Source: Rhyzopertha dominica
Taxonomy: Eukaryota > Arthropoda > Insecta > Coleoptera > Bostrichidae
Assembly: GCA_025024175.1 (NCBI GenBank)
Contig: QCXZ01000003.1
Coordinates: 37,906,257-37,970,256 of the forward strand
Direction of reading: 5' to 3'
Length of the DNA stretch: 64,000 bases
Shown here: in pieces, positions 34,901 through 45,800 of the stretch
Position numbering within the stretch: the first letter of the stretch is position 1
Layout: each line of letters begins with the position of its first letter
Notes under the pieces: model-generated
Database searches by the model: none
What the model saw: only the letters and a program-made list of their open reading frames with translations
Told to the model about the DNA's origin: nothing
Made by a program: the position numbers and the translations under genes

Positions 34901-37900
34901 AACAGTCTATCGAGCAATCTTTTGATAAGCATAATTCTTGATTAGTATTTTTTATATTTGAAGAAACGAAATAAGTATTTACAACAATGTTTGTTAGTTT
35001 CGATTTGGAANGTCNAGGAATAAATTATTTTGAAGTAAAATATCAAATAGGCATATGTGGTTTGTAATTATGTTACAATTCCTAATAAGTTTCCAGTATA
35101 TTATATCGGGGATGTTACTGATATGCAGAGGCCTAAATAAGCAACATAAAAGATGAGTTAATCGGGAGAAATGCACCAAACTCCTGAAGTGAATGGTTCA
35201 CGTTAAATTAATGTTAAAAAAGTCTACCACCATTACAATAACGTTTTGTATTACTCTAAATGTACTATTTCACTCGTTTTTTCGTAAATACAGCTCAAAT
35301 TAAATAAAAGTATCCTTTATTTACTACTCCTGTCTGCTAAAATGAGTACACTATTAATGTTCTATAAAATGCATCATACTTACCATCTTATAAAAGTTTC
35401 GAATATAAGAATATATTCTGTTGAAAAATTTCTTAAATTGTGGCTGTATCTTTAATGCACCCGTAAATTTGATGTGAGGACGTCTGTCTTAAATACGTAG
35501 CAGGGAAAATAGTTAGAGCTAAAATGAATATAGCAAATACTAATAATTCAAATTTTATTNCTCTTAGCTCTTTTTCGATGGTCTCAAATTCAATCGGCAA
35601 TATAGGTCTCTGTACTTACAGACCTTACCAACCTACGGCATAGTTCGTAAAATGACAACTAGATTTTCACAAAATGAGCCACAAAATACGGCGTAAGGCG
35701 TGTGCACGTCTAAAGAGTAATTAATATATTTCACGAACAAAATAATAATGCTAATCCATAAAAATGGTCGCATTAAATCGCGCATAATTTTTTCCATAGA
35801 AGTAAAGGCAACATCCGACCATGACTTCACTAGTGCTAGAAACTCCTGCGTTGGTAACTACAAAATTCCACAAAATGTGTGAAATTTGGAACAACAGTGT
35901 GAAATGTATGTGTAAAATAATTTTGGTTGAATATTGCAAAATTTACAAAGAATACACCTATAAAAGAAACATAATTAACGACTATTAGGTAGTAATACGT
36001 GTTTTACCAATAGATGCAGATTTGCATGTAGGTATTTGGAGTTTTATACATATTTATTCATAACTGAGCGTAATAGCCCATAAACTGAAAATTCTCTAGC
36101 AAATATAGTTCCCCCTCCATTTTTCCCTAGAAAATATAGAAAAGCATTTAACTGTTTTGCACAAATTTAAATGGATCAAATAATTTGTTTAATATAAACC
36201 GTTTTATGATTTATGTTATATTGTTAAAATATTTTTATATCAATGTTTGTTACATAATATGCAACTAAGTACTAATATATTATTTTGTTTGATGTGACAT
36301 TATGAGTAGTTGCCCCGGTGAATCTAATCGTAAAAATTCTTGAATATACAATTTCATACTTAAATGGAATTAAAGTAAAAGAAAATAATGTTTTTTTTTA
36401 ATGAAATCATTTTGCATATAAAGTTAAAAAAATGCAAAACAGATAAACTAACAACCACTAGAAACAGTAATATCCAATGTAAAATTTTAATGATGCGTCA
36501 TTTTAACAAATTTATAACACTAATACTACTTAACACTGGGTGTATGATAAACTAACGAATTCTTTGACACTACTGAGTCACTTTCAAATATCAAATTAAA
36601 TTAGTTTACTTAATGAGTTTGTTTATTTCAAAGTACTTCTGATATTAAATTTGTATTGTATTGGCATTACATGACAAAATAAGTTCTATGTAATGTTTTT
36701 TTTATTTACAATGCAATTGTTTAAGAACTGTGTAAAATAATATAGCACCTGCCAAATGTGGTAAGTTGTAAATAATGTTAAAATAAAATTTACGAATACC
36801 TACTGATTTAGAATTAAAATACGGATCTAAAGTTTTTATACAACTGGGGCACTTAATACAGAACTGGACTCGTACAATCGGCCTATTGTAACTTTTATAT
36901 TGTAATATTTATAATTAATTCACAGTATTAAACATTTCGCAAAATTAACTTTTCTGCATTTATTTAAAGGAAATATTGCTATGCAAGAAAATTCTAAAAT
37001 ATGCTGTTTATCGAAAATAATTTCCTTTAAATATACGCACATAAGTGCTACCAGGATCTCTAGTGTTACTTTTAAATTGTAATATTTAAATTAATTCAGT
37101 CTCAACAGATCGTAAGTTCAACTTCTCTGCATATATTAATAGGAAATTATTTTCGATAAACAGCATATTATAGAATTTCTTTGCATATATCAGGAAAATA
37201 TTATGCATAAATATGTGCATATTTCCGTATTTTTAGTGCATATAAACCCTAAATCTATTAGTGTTATCGTTAATATAATTACCATTCTTTCTCAAGTGTG
37301 CAATTTTTGCGTTATTGATTGGTGCAATGAGAAGGACATGATGTGGTAATGATCCCCATTTGACAGCCATTTTTGTATTTGATGTTTCCCTTAGTAAAAA
37401 GATTATGACTTTTTTGTAGACAACGAAACAATTAACAGCTTTAATTCATACCTAATAAACGTTTTCATTAATTAATTAATCAATTAATAAACAACGAGTT
37501 ATGAGCCGTATAAGGCGAAAACTCTCGTTTAAAGGTAGCTGCTATAAGTAATTTTCTCATTTTCAATTTAAAAAAATGCTTGCTGACTGTATTTTTGATA
37601 CGCCCGTAAGTGTGACGTAGACATCTGTCTTAATAAATACTTGGTAGATGAGGTAGTTAATTTGAGCTAAAATGAATATGACAAAGATTAATAATTTAAA
37701 CTAATTTCACTGGGTTTTTCTAATGGGCTCAAACGCTCATTGGGCAACCGGCAATTTAGGTATCTGTACTTACCGACTGCACCAACCAAAGTCGTAGTCG
37801 TAAAGCAACCGCTAGATGACAGAGTACCAATTTTCGTCAAATAAACGGTCAATCGGCAACGTAGGCCTCTATACTTACAGACCATACCAATGATTTATTA

Positions 37901-39851
37901 GGGTAATATTTGCATAATATATGTGCATTATAGACCCGTTCACAACCACAGGTAAAGTTCTAACACAGCAGTTTCTTTGAATGGCCGGTACCGTGTTAAG
38001 TATATGAACGCAAAAATCAATGCAAACTGAGAAAAGTGATAGCTGATATTCGTCTTGAAAATCAAAATCCATAAATTTCAATATTTAGTGCCAATTCACA
38101 ATTAGCGTAATACATAAATTTTACAAAAACGTAACGTTGAAATTATTTCAATTTTATGTGGGTTTTATGTTGATGCGAAACTAATACATAATCGTAATTT
38201 TTGCATATAGTTATTGCGAATTTATTCGTAAATGTGTATGGGGTTTATCTTTACGTATTATAGAAATTGGGTTACATACGTATTATGTATTATCATTAAC
38301 TTTTAACTTTTTAATATAGTTAAAGTCTGTTTAATAAAGTTATATGGTTTATAAAGTTAATGGTATTATGTTAAATGTGAATTGGCACTCGAACAAATGC
38401 AGGAACAGAATTTAATTTTTTCGTAATATGGCTAGCACTCATCGTGAGGTGTAATAGCTTTTTTAATCGCATGTATTTTTTTAACAATCAGAGGAGTTAC
38501 TATTTATGAAAGGGTGTAATAAGTTGGTGGCATGATCTTAAATAATTAAACCAATCTCCAGGTTTCATTTTCAATTATTTTAATAGGTTAATATGAGTAA
38601 CCCGGCTCTTCTGCAAAAGCCGTCATACGCCTATTTTGTGTGTCAGTCACTATTCCACTACTTAAAAATACAACCAAAGTCTGTGTGCAGCTAGTTTTTG
38701 GTCACATATACTTGTTCGACAAATAAAATAAAAATGTAGTTAATTAAAAACTAAGTCGGTGGGAACCTTAAGATAACGATAAGGTCCGGTCCAGTCTTCT
38801 AATTTTTTGAAACCACAATAATGCAAGGCCTTATATTTGAAAAGTCTTAAAACACACAACTTGTATCAGTACAATTCTTAAACCTAAACCTAACACATGA
38901 TTTTTTAACTAATGAATAGCTGGAATGCACCACAAGACGAAAAGAACCTTTTTAACATATTAATGTTGCCAGAAATCTGTATATCAGTTATGGAAAGACC
39001 AGTCTAAATTCTACTACAGCTTAAAATAACATGACAGATTATACATTTCTTATTTTTTGTTACCTTTATTCTTTACCATGTTTATTTTATGCTATATGCA
39101 TCATATTTCAGAGACTGTTGCCACGAACTTTTGGGACATATGCCACTACTGGCAAATCCAAGTTTTGCACAGTTTTCCCAAGAGTTGGGACTGGCCTCCC
39201 TTGGTGCATCTGATGAAGACGTGGACAAACTTGCAACTGTATTTTATAGAATGACGACACTTGAATTACAAAACTATTGATGATTTCTGTTTTAGCTTTA
39301 TTTCTTTACGGTCGAATTCGGATTATGTAAACAGGAAGGTGAGATGAGAATTTATGGTGCTGGGCTGTTGAGCTCTGTGGCTGAATTGCTACATGCCGTT
39401 GAAAACCCTGATAAAATACAGCGGTTTGATCCAGATGCAACATGTAAACAAGAATGTGTCATAACAGCTTTCCAACATGGTTACTGGTATACAGATTCCT
39501 TCGAAGAGGCTAAAGAAAAGATGCGGTATGGAATTTGATCATTTCACAATATTCATGTATTGATGTCATTTTATAAAATATAGGAAATATGCTGAACAGA
39601 TCCAGAAACCATTTGGGCTGCGTTATAATCCCTACACCCAGAGTGTTGAAGTTTTGAGTAATGCTCAGAAAATAACTGCACTTGTTTCTGAGCTAAGGGG
39701 AGACTTATGCATAGTAAACAGCGCTCTAAAGAAGATTAGTGCAAGAGATTCTTCACTGGATATTGAAAAGATTGCTAATTTATTGCAGAAAGGTCTTACT
39801 TACGATGAAAATGGATATGATGATTCTGACGAAGATAAATTAAAGAAATAA
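22904..39851 (+). CDS. Trhn: Tryptophan 5-hydroxylase, complete in nine coding exons (523 aa)
   Basis: The enzyme hydroxylates L-tryptophan to 5-hydroxytryptophan using tetrahydrobiopterin, Fe(II) and O2, the rate-limiting step to serotonin. Exons are 22904-22999, 28532-28782, 28884-28984, 32586-32751, 32803-32853, 34498-34779, 39112-39238, 39296-39525 and 39584-39851. All have GT-AG borders and matching phases, and total 1,572 nt. The N-terminus is [18 protein letters not shown]. An ACT regulatory domain covers about residues 50-115 and the catalytic domain about 150-460, with a helical tetramerisation tail after it. The iron ligands are His320 and His325 (CHELLGH) and Glu365 (FTVEFG), with the usual spacing of 5 and 40. 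[11 protein letters not shown] and HCTQYIRH favour tryptophan hydroxylase over phenylalanine or tyrosine hydroxylase. It is divergent from JIP1 and convergent with INPP4. Confidence 0.95.
24043..24619. mobile_element. Possible mariner-type MITE
   Basis: The left end reads CAGGGTGTTCAGCC and the right end, reverse-complemented, reads TACAGGGTGGTCAGTTTC. Ends of this kind are common on insect mariner-type MITEs. The internal 550 bp has no transposase. The arms match over only about 14 bp, so the pairing is tentative. Confidence 0.4.
25536..25556. repeat. (CT)n microsatellite
   Basis: About ten uninterrupted CT units lie in intron 1 of tryptophan hydroxylase. Confidence 0.95.
26700..26881 (-). 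repeat. tRNA-derived SINE with tRNA-Thr(AGT)-like head
   Basis: The minus strand from 26881 reads as a tRNA-like head. It has an A-box TGGTGCAGTGATAGCACG, an anticodon stem TTTGA/TCAAA enclosing loop CTAGTAA (anticodon AGT), and a B-box GGTTCAAACC. The 3' acceptor strand and CCA site are missing and the sequence runs on into an unrelated body, so it is a SINE rather than a functional tRNA. The body's left end is approximate. Confidence 0.7.
27021..28063 (-). mobile_element. Penelope-like element copy 3 with inverted arms
   Basis: A central minus-strand RT/endonuclease segment is flanked by two arms that are reverse complements: 27021-27112 and 27970-28063. Each arm carries GAAGCCGAC, GTATG, TCGG, GAAACGT and then TTCTACGACC and ATCAAACCCGGAAG. 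The arms are about 80 percent alike by eye. The copy lies in intron 1 of tryptophan hydroxylase, antisense to the gene. Confidence 0.85.
27180..27938 (-). pseudogene. Penelope-like RT C-terminus plus GIY-YIG endonuclease, one frameshift
   Basis: From 27938 the minus strand reads [19 protein letters not shown] through [16 protein letters not shown], the RT C-terminal region, and stops at 27546. In a shifted frame it continues as [20 protein letters not shown], then [32 protein letters not shown] and [15 protein letters not shown]. This is a nearly complete GIY-YIG endonuclease. The frameshift lies near 27545. The start of the RT is absent, so the copy is 5'-truncated. Confidence 0.88.
28985..32585. 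other. Intron 3 of tryptophan hydroxylase (3.6 kb)
   Basis: It contains the inverted-repeat element at 31588-31961 and a palindrome-rich stretch at 30140-30250 with repeated GAACTAGTTCG and GTTCGCGAACGAAC motifs. No exon was recognised. Confidence 0.6.
31588..31961. mobile_element. Inverted-repeat DNA transposon derivative with 9-bp target duplication
   Basis: The left arm 31588-31663 and the reverse complement of 31888-31961 share TAGGCATATxGCAAAAG, GTTTTATGAAA, and GACTTTTCGAAAAT-like and GGGCTAAATGTAAA blocks. Both flanks carry ATATCTTCT (31579-31587 and 31962-31970) in direct orientation, a 9-bp target-site duplication. That size suggests a Mutator-like, or with an 8-bp core a hAT-like, insertion. 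The interior has a short plus-strand coding remnant ([19 protein letters not shown]). Confidence 0.8.
32854..34497. other. Intron 5 of tryptophan hydroxylase
   Basis: AT-rich. It contains the inverted-repeat element at 33786-34310. Two related palindromic motifs, CCACTCAGTGTG near 33360 and CCACACTTAGTGTGG near 33641, lie about 280 bp apart. No exon is seen. Confidence 0.55.
33786..34310. mobile_element. Non-autonomous inverted-repeat element
   Basis: The arm 33786-33862 is the reverse complement of about 34170-34262 (CAATTAGG, AAGCT, GGAAACAAGCTGATTGA, TTTGTCTCA, TTGATTTATCAGATAACTCTGA). The interior holds a 69-codon lysine-rich frame at 33823-34032 of unknown meaning. A second copy of the right side is at 18715-18860. 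Confidence 0.7.
35455..35680 (+). repeat. Dispersed repeat copy A
   Basis: It shares with 37600-37890, in the same order, CACCCGTAA, TCTGTCTTAA, GAGCTAAAATGAATAT, AATCGGCAA, TAGGT, CTGTACTTAC and ACCAAC blocks. Both copies lie in the same intron and same orientation. Confidence 0.7.
36888..37200. repeat. Local tandem and inverted duplication
   Basis: A unit around 36888-36975 (AACTTTTATATTGTAATATT to TTAACTTTTCTGCAT) recurs at 37068-37145. Within it, 36980-37030 (GCAAGAAAATTCTAAAATAT, GCTGTTTATCGAAAATAATTT) is repeated as a reverse complement at 37140-37195. The result is a strong potential hairpin. Confidence 0.65.
37600..37890 (+). repeat. Dispersed repeat copy B
   Basis: Counterpart of 35455-35680, but longer. 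Its right part repeats a CGGCAAxxTAGGxxTCTxTACTTAC unit twice (near 37740 and 37855), a short internal duplication. Confidence 0.65.
39112..39525 (+). CDS. Trhn: Tryptophan hydroxylase catalytic exons 7 and 8 (iron-binding site)
   Basis: Exon 7 (39112-39238) encodes [10 protein letters not shown], with both histidine iron ligands, and [19 protein letters not shown]. Exon 8 (39296-39525) begins LYFFTVEFG with the glutamate ligand and contains YGAGLLSS. The intron between them is 57 nt with a GTATTT donor and a TTTTAG acceptor. Confidence 0.95.
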
Positions 39852-41278
39852 TTATTTATGTAAATTAAGCTGAAATATATATTATACACTATGTCAAATG
39901 TACAGATTCTGTATTCCCATTGTTCCCTAATGCACAAATCATTTTATTATCTCAGTGTTACTGCCAAATCGAGCAAGTGCACAGCTGTAGAGATATTTTT
40001 CTTGAAGCTACTCAGGGTACTTTGACTTCCCCTGTAACTCTGTTGTGGATAAAGCTTGAAGCCTAAATTTTTAGTGGGATTAGGTTTCGTTTAACTGAAA
40101 TCAGTTATGGGGGAAATATTTGTTTATGTAGCATTTGCAAGCTTCCCTAAACTTAAAGTTACTATTTTTTACTGCAGAAATACATAATTTTCATTTTTTC
40201 GACTTTAGAACACTGAAACCAGTTAATTGAGTATACGATTTGGTTTTGCATTTTAAACATTTTTCTAAACATAAAACACACAAAAAAACTTTTGGCGGAA
40301 ATGTACCATTTTTGTGTATCGATAGAATATTGTACATTTTAGAATTATTTAAGCTGTACTAGGCAATTGGATCCCATAAACAAGCGTGTCTAAAATGTTC
40401 GACAGGTGTTTACATATCATTAAGGTAGAAATTCTCTCACTATTATGTGTATTAAAAGATAGTTACCAGTGCTTTTACTTCAATGCAGGCATCTCTGCCG
40501 AAAATTGCGCCAGGAATCATAGTATAGACTTTAAGCTTGTTTTTTATTGAGTTGAAGCGATATTAAGCTGATTATTCATTGATCTGTGTTAAAGGTCGAA
40601 AAGAGGATTAAAATATTGTTTATTGTTTACATTATTTTGTTGCCAAAATCAATTTACTTATTTTTTTTTAATTTGGGTTAGTTTGGGATGTGTTTTCGCA
40701 AACTTATATTTGTAGACAAATATTCAGAATGGTATTTAGAATATAAAGTGAATTAAAATATCTGCACAACTAATTTCAGTTATTCTAAAGTTTACAATAT
40801 TTTATCGAAAAATGAAAATGACATATTTCCGCAATAAGGTTTTTGTGTTTATGTTTAGAATAGTGTCTAGAATGTAAAACAGTAAACATGTAACGGGTCT
40901 CAGTTTTTCTAAAGTCGGCAAAATAAAAATGATGCATTTTCACAGAAAGTTTTGTGATTTTGTATTTGGGAAGGCTTCTATATGCAGAAAAAGATTTTTG
41001 TATATATAAAATGTATGATTTCAGATAAAAAAAATAATTCACCGTTTAGTGACCAAGAGGACATATAATAACAAGCTATATTTCTAAATTACATACTATT
41101 TGTACTGTACCTATTGTATACGAACTATTGCCAGTCAAATTCCTCTAATTTTGTCACTGACATACACACAAATCAACAAAATTTTAAGGTACTTCTAGCA
41201 AACACACAAATTTCTAATTTTGCACAGTTAGTGTTTAATTTCAGTCATGCTTTCTGATCACTGAATGCAATTGACTTA

Positions 41279-41433
41279 GGGCCGGTTGCACAAACACAGA
41301 TCGATTTGATCGCTGTGTTATCCCAGGATTAAACCATGGCAGCACCAATAAGAACACTTAAAATTCGTGGTTATCATGGTTTGAGCCGAGGTTAGCACCA
41401 CGATCAAATGATCCGCGTTCGTGCAACCGGCCC
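41279..41433. mobile_element. PIF/Harbinger-type MITE, 155 bp
   Basis: The ends are GGGCCGGTTGCAC and its reverse complement, flanked by TTA on both sides (41276-41278 and 41434-41436). A 3-bp TTA duplication with a G/C-rich inverted end is characteristic of the PIF/Harbinger superfamily. Inner arms also pair (GATCGATTTGATC with GATCAAATGATC). The ends are well preserved. Confidence 0.8.
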
Positions 41434-41489
41434 TTAGAAGCACTTATCATCCATGTCTCTGAAAAAATTAATATATAGAGACAGGGAGT

Positions 41490-41640
41490 GGGCTTGCAAG
41501 AAAATATGTAGCTGATGTACAAGCAATATTACCAGAAAAGCAAAAAAGGACCATGTACAAAAAGTGAGATCCCATGAAAAACATAACAATGCAAGTCAAG
41601 GAGTGGAGGCCTTCCACTTCAAAAGGTTCCGAGATCTCAT
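41490..41640 (+). repeat. Dispersed repeat, opposite orientation to 55640-55820
   Basis: Its reverse complement shares GAGATCTC, TGGAAGG, GACTTGCATT, TATGTTTTT, ATGGGATCTCA and GCCCxCTC blocks in order with 55640-55820. It has no coding potential. Confidence 0.65.
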
Positions 41641-41647
41641 ATAAAAT

Positions 41648-42010
41648 TCAATTGTTTTTTTTCTGTAAACACTAAAAAATTCTCAAAAATTCATCTAAAC
41701 CACTAGTCTAGGACGCCAAATAAAAAGTTACCTATTGTAATTTTGTGAACAGAAATTATTTAACATCAGAAATCTCAAAAACAAATGACTGTAGGGTAGT
41801 GGTACCTAAGTACTTTTTTGTTTAATTTGATGGCCTTAATCGAATGCAGTATAAAAAAATGGGTTGTCCTATTTAAAATAACAAACTTGTACTCGATATC
41901 TCTTAGATGTTCAATTGTTTTTTGTTAATACCACAAAATTCTTCTCAAGAATTCATAAAGCTTCCCCATTCTATGATATCAAATAAAAAAGTTAGCTATT
42001 GTAGACTGTT
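41648..42010 (+). repeat. Tandem duplication of a roughly 110-bp unit
   Basis: The unit at 41648-41760 (TTCAATTGTTTTTT, AAATTCTCAAAAATTCAT, CCAAATAAAAAGTTACCTAT) recurs with changes at 41907-42010. About 150 bp of different sequence lies between the copies. Confidence 0.65.
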
Positions 42011-42652
42011 ACCATGAACGCCCTTTATACCTTAATAACAAGTTGCCAATAATTTCACAGTGGGGATGATTCAGTGTAAAATGATTCTCCAATACTTCTG
42101 TTCTGAAACAATTTGCAGTTCTAAATGTGTATCGATAATCAGCAATTGCTGATCTAAAGTCAACGTAGATTTAATACAACCTCAAGAAGATTTGTGCCCT
42201 TCTAGCAAAATTTTTCCCGTAAATAACAACCTCCATATCTCACTGTCTGATATTAATTGATTTAAGTGCAATTATATCTTTATGCCTTTTAACTTAAAAG
42301 TTGATAAGTAAGTTGTAAAATATCGGTGGGTAAATTAATTTTGTACAGATAAAAGCAACTTTATTAATGTCAATAATTTAACAGCAGATTGTCCTAACAT
42401 CTCTATTTTAAGTACATAATTACAAACTTATTAATAACCTCTATAAATTGTTTAAAGAAATGTCACAGTGTAATTTGAAAGGATGTAAGTTAAGTCACAT
42501 AAAAAGATTTATTTACTGCTTCGTGCAGCATGTGCCTAAGAAATAACCATTTATAAAAACTATTATTCAACAGTTAAAAATTTAACACTAAAACTTAAGT
42601 TTTAAAAGAATATATGATCAAACATTCTAGTAGGTGGTTTCTCAGCATTGGG

Positions 42653-42658
42653 TTTATT
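42653..42658 (-). terminator. Polyadenylation signal AATAAA of the INPP4 gene
   Basis: AATAAA on the minus strand lies 70 nt downstream of the INPP4 stop codon. This is a typical position for a short 3' UTR. Confidence 0.6.
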
Positions 42659-42727
42659 ATTAAATAAATGACTACAAAACATTTTGGCACCTTAATAAAA
42701 ATGTAAAATACTTTTGTGAACAAAAAA

Positions 42728-42860
42728 CTAGGTCTGTGCAGAGCCATAAGTACCAGCTGGCGGTCTATAAAGTCTGGGCAGTGCCACTACTTGCAAAGAA
42801 TTAAAAGCGTATTTACGAACATTTATGTTCTTCGATGCATTCTCTCTTCTGCAGCCCTCA
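42728..42860 (-). CDS. INPP4: INPP4 terminal exon
   Basis: After the acceptor TTCTTTTCAG it encodes [20 protein letters not shown], then [20 protein letters not shown] and a TAG stop. This is the conserved C-terminus of INPP4 proteins. Confidence 0.93.
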
Positions 42861-45800
42861 CTGAAAAGAATAATATAAGTATTAAACATCTAAAAAAATA
42901 TTTGCCTAACAACTATACCTTCTGAGACAATCCAGGGCGCGTTGGAACTCATGCTCAGCTAAATGGTATTCATCAGCTAGAATCTGGCACTGTTCAAGGG
43001 TCACTGACATACTGGTTCTATCTTTGGCACTTTTACAACTTGTGAAGCGTATACCTTAAAAAAAGTTTATAAATAAATACAGGTCGCCCCCTAAAATCTC
43101 TGGTTTTGTCCAAGTTTTGAAAAAATGCAATACCAAGTCAATTTTAACTTGAAATGGGATGTAATTTTATCTTGGTTACAAAGTTATTTCTGCAGTCCTT
43201 TAGGCCCAAGTCATACCTTAAGAGCTGTTTTTTTTCAACCTCCAATGGGTTATAAAAATAGGATGGCTTTATATAATATAAAATATTTTGTTAAGAATGC
43301 TTTTATGTTGGCGTCCGAAATAGTAAATAAGAAAAAATGTGAATATCCACGAAATAACAAAATAAAAATAATTTTTTACAATTAAAAACATTCTCAGATG
43401 TAATTTCAAAACCCAAAAATGCTTTAAATTATAAAACATTATTTTTATTATATTATTTCCTGGGTACTCAATTTTTTTCTTATTTACTACTTTGTAGGAC
43501 ACCAACATAAAAACATACTTTTCTTTTTAATATTTTGTTATACATTCTTTATTTATTATTTTTTAGTCATAAGCAAAATAAGAGACTGCAACATCTTTTA
43601 TCAATAACTATTATATTTTCTCTCTAATAAAAAAAATCTTTTACCCTTTTACTATTCACTTATTATCAGGGAAACGCAGCAATAAAGTTTCGGTACCTAT
43701 AATCCATAATTAAAAATGAAAATTAGCATGTGTCATCTACTATATTAGTTAGGTACCTTCCCAACGGACCAAGGACCCGCGAGTTAATGGTCAGTACATG
43801 ACTAGGTTAACGGCCAAATTTGAAGAAACAGGATCGCTTACAAACAAGAAAACATGACTGTAAGTATCCTATCCAAAAAGACCCTGGTGAAGTGGCTGTT
43901 TTTGGTCATTTTACAATGGATAATGGGCAAGGCAATCTGTGAGAAAAATTGTTCAAGAATCTGACGTCTCAAAAAGTAGTGTTCATTGGATTGTCAAAAA
44001 TCATAAGTTTCATTCAGACAAGATAAAACAACGATGATCGTGATCTACTTTTACAGTTTTACGAAATTCTAGAGTGTTTGAGTAATAAGCTAGTTTGGTG
44101 AAAGTACATTTCGATTTAATGTTGTTGTGAATAGACATAATTATTGGAGTAATACTAAGCCACACATTTTCTATGCCTCAAAGAATGAACGTTTGAACAG
44201 GCATAATTGGGCTATTTTATAAAAAGCAATATGCCTGGAGATAGTTATTTGCAGACCTTATTAACCCCTTATCACCCCAGCAGTGGAAGCAAACGTAAAT
44301 CTCCAAAAAAAAAAACGATTTTTTTTCAACAGGAAGATCACTTCCCCATTATCATGAACGAATATGTGGTTTCCTAGATGGTCGTTTATTCTACACAATG
44401 GATAGGCCACAGCAGTCCCATCGACTACCCAATTAGGTCGCCTGATTTAACCCCTTTGGATTTCTTTTTGCGGAGACACTTAAAACCACCTGAACCTCTT
44501 CAAATGCTCTCTCTTGCAATGTGCCGTTTGATCATGTTAGAAATGTTTCAAAAAATTAGGCAAGCTCTTGAAAATCAAGTGTACTATAGTGTGGAACTTA
44601 GAAGTAAACATTTTGGGCAGTAAAATTAGATTGTTTTCATAACCACCTTTGTTTCCTCCCACAACAATCTAGGTGGTGTTCTGAAAAAAGGGTCTATCAA
44701 ATTTGAACAAAAAAAAACATGGCAGATTCAAAATGATTTGTCACTGAACCCTTCTTGCTGTCTAAAACTGATCTGATTGAGCATTTCTTTCTAAACTTGG
44801 ACATTGCAAATTTTTGGTTTGGACATCCCGTTATATTATATTCATATTACAATTTAAATGAAAGCAAAATGCAAATATCTGAACCAACAAACTTCTTTTT
44901 TTAAATTATAGATTCCAGCTTAATTTGCCATCACAGTACACCCCCAAGCATTTTTCTTATTGCTGATTTTAGCCAATAATAACTTCACTTGGATTTAGAA
45001 AGCGTTGAATTTGGAAAACAAATAATTAAATGGCAATTTACATCTAACCCAAAGCATAATATTTACTAATTACATCATACCAACCTTTCATTTGTCGACA
45101 AATTTGTGCGGCTAAGTGCAACACCTCAACATTTTTATACTTCCCACTGTGTACAGAAATCTTAAGATTTTCCATCAAATCAATTAATGGCCTCAGTTGT
45201 TGTGAAGGAGCAGAGATTCTTCCATTTGCTGCTCCGCTCACATCAGGTACATTCAACTTCTTGTATCTTAAATAGTATTCGTTCAGTCTCTCAAAATTGT
45301 CAATATTTGATCGCTCTTGTGGCCTTGTTGCACCCAAGCTTTCAGCCAAAGTAGCCTTTTCGTTTATGCCAATGTTAAAGAATACAGGAGTAACATGGAA
45401 TGAAATGACTTGTTTTGTTGGAATTAATGTGTAAAATGCATCAGGTACTGGTAGAGAAACACTAAGGGAGTTACGACTGCCTGATATTTTTGGAGTAGGG
45501 TATGGTTCTGAAGCAGGACTAGGACATCTGACCAACGTAAACATGACTGTTCTTAAGTCTTCGATAGCGACAGACATATCACCCCAAAAATCTATTTCGT
45601 TGCCATGGTAGCTGAGCAGACATTCAAATGCTGCCAATGGGCCCAGCTTGCTTAGAATTACGACGAATGCTGGATCAGGTTTGTGACACCACAGTCGTGT
45701 CATCAAACCACAAACTAAGGAAGTCACCTGAAATAAAGATTTAAAAATAATGAAATGGCAAATACTCAAAACAAATAAGTTTTAATTACAGGAAATTAGT

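Larger units (their letters stand above)
34780..39111. other. Intron 6 of tryptophan hydroxylase (4.3 kb)
   Basis: Very AT-rich and repeat-bearing. It has a repeat pair at 35455-35680 and 37600-37890, and a local duplication/inversion array at 36888-37200. No exon was found. Undetermined bases occur near 35012, 35016 and 35560. Confidence 0.6.
39852..42727. other. Intergenic region between convergent genes
   Basis: Contains the tryptophan hydroxylase 3' UTR (no clear AATAAA close to the stop), the Harbinger-type MITE at 41279-41433, a dispersed repeat at 41490-41640 and a tandem duplication at 41648-42010. No further gene was recognised. Confidence 0.55.
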
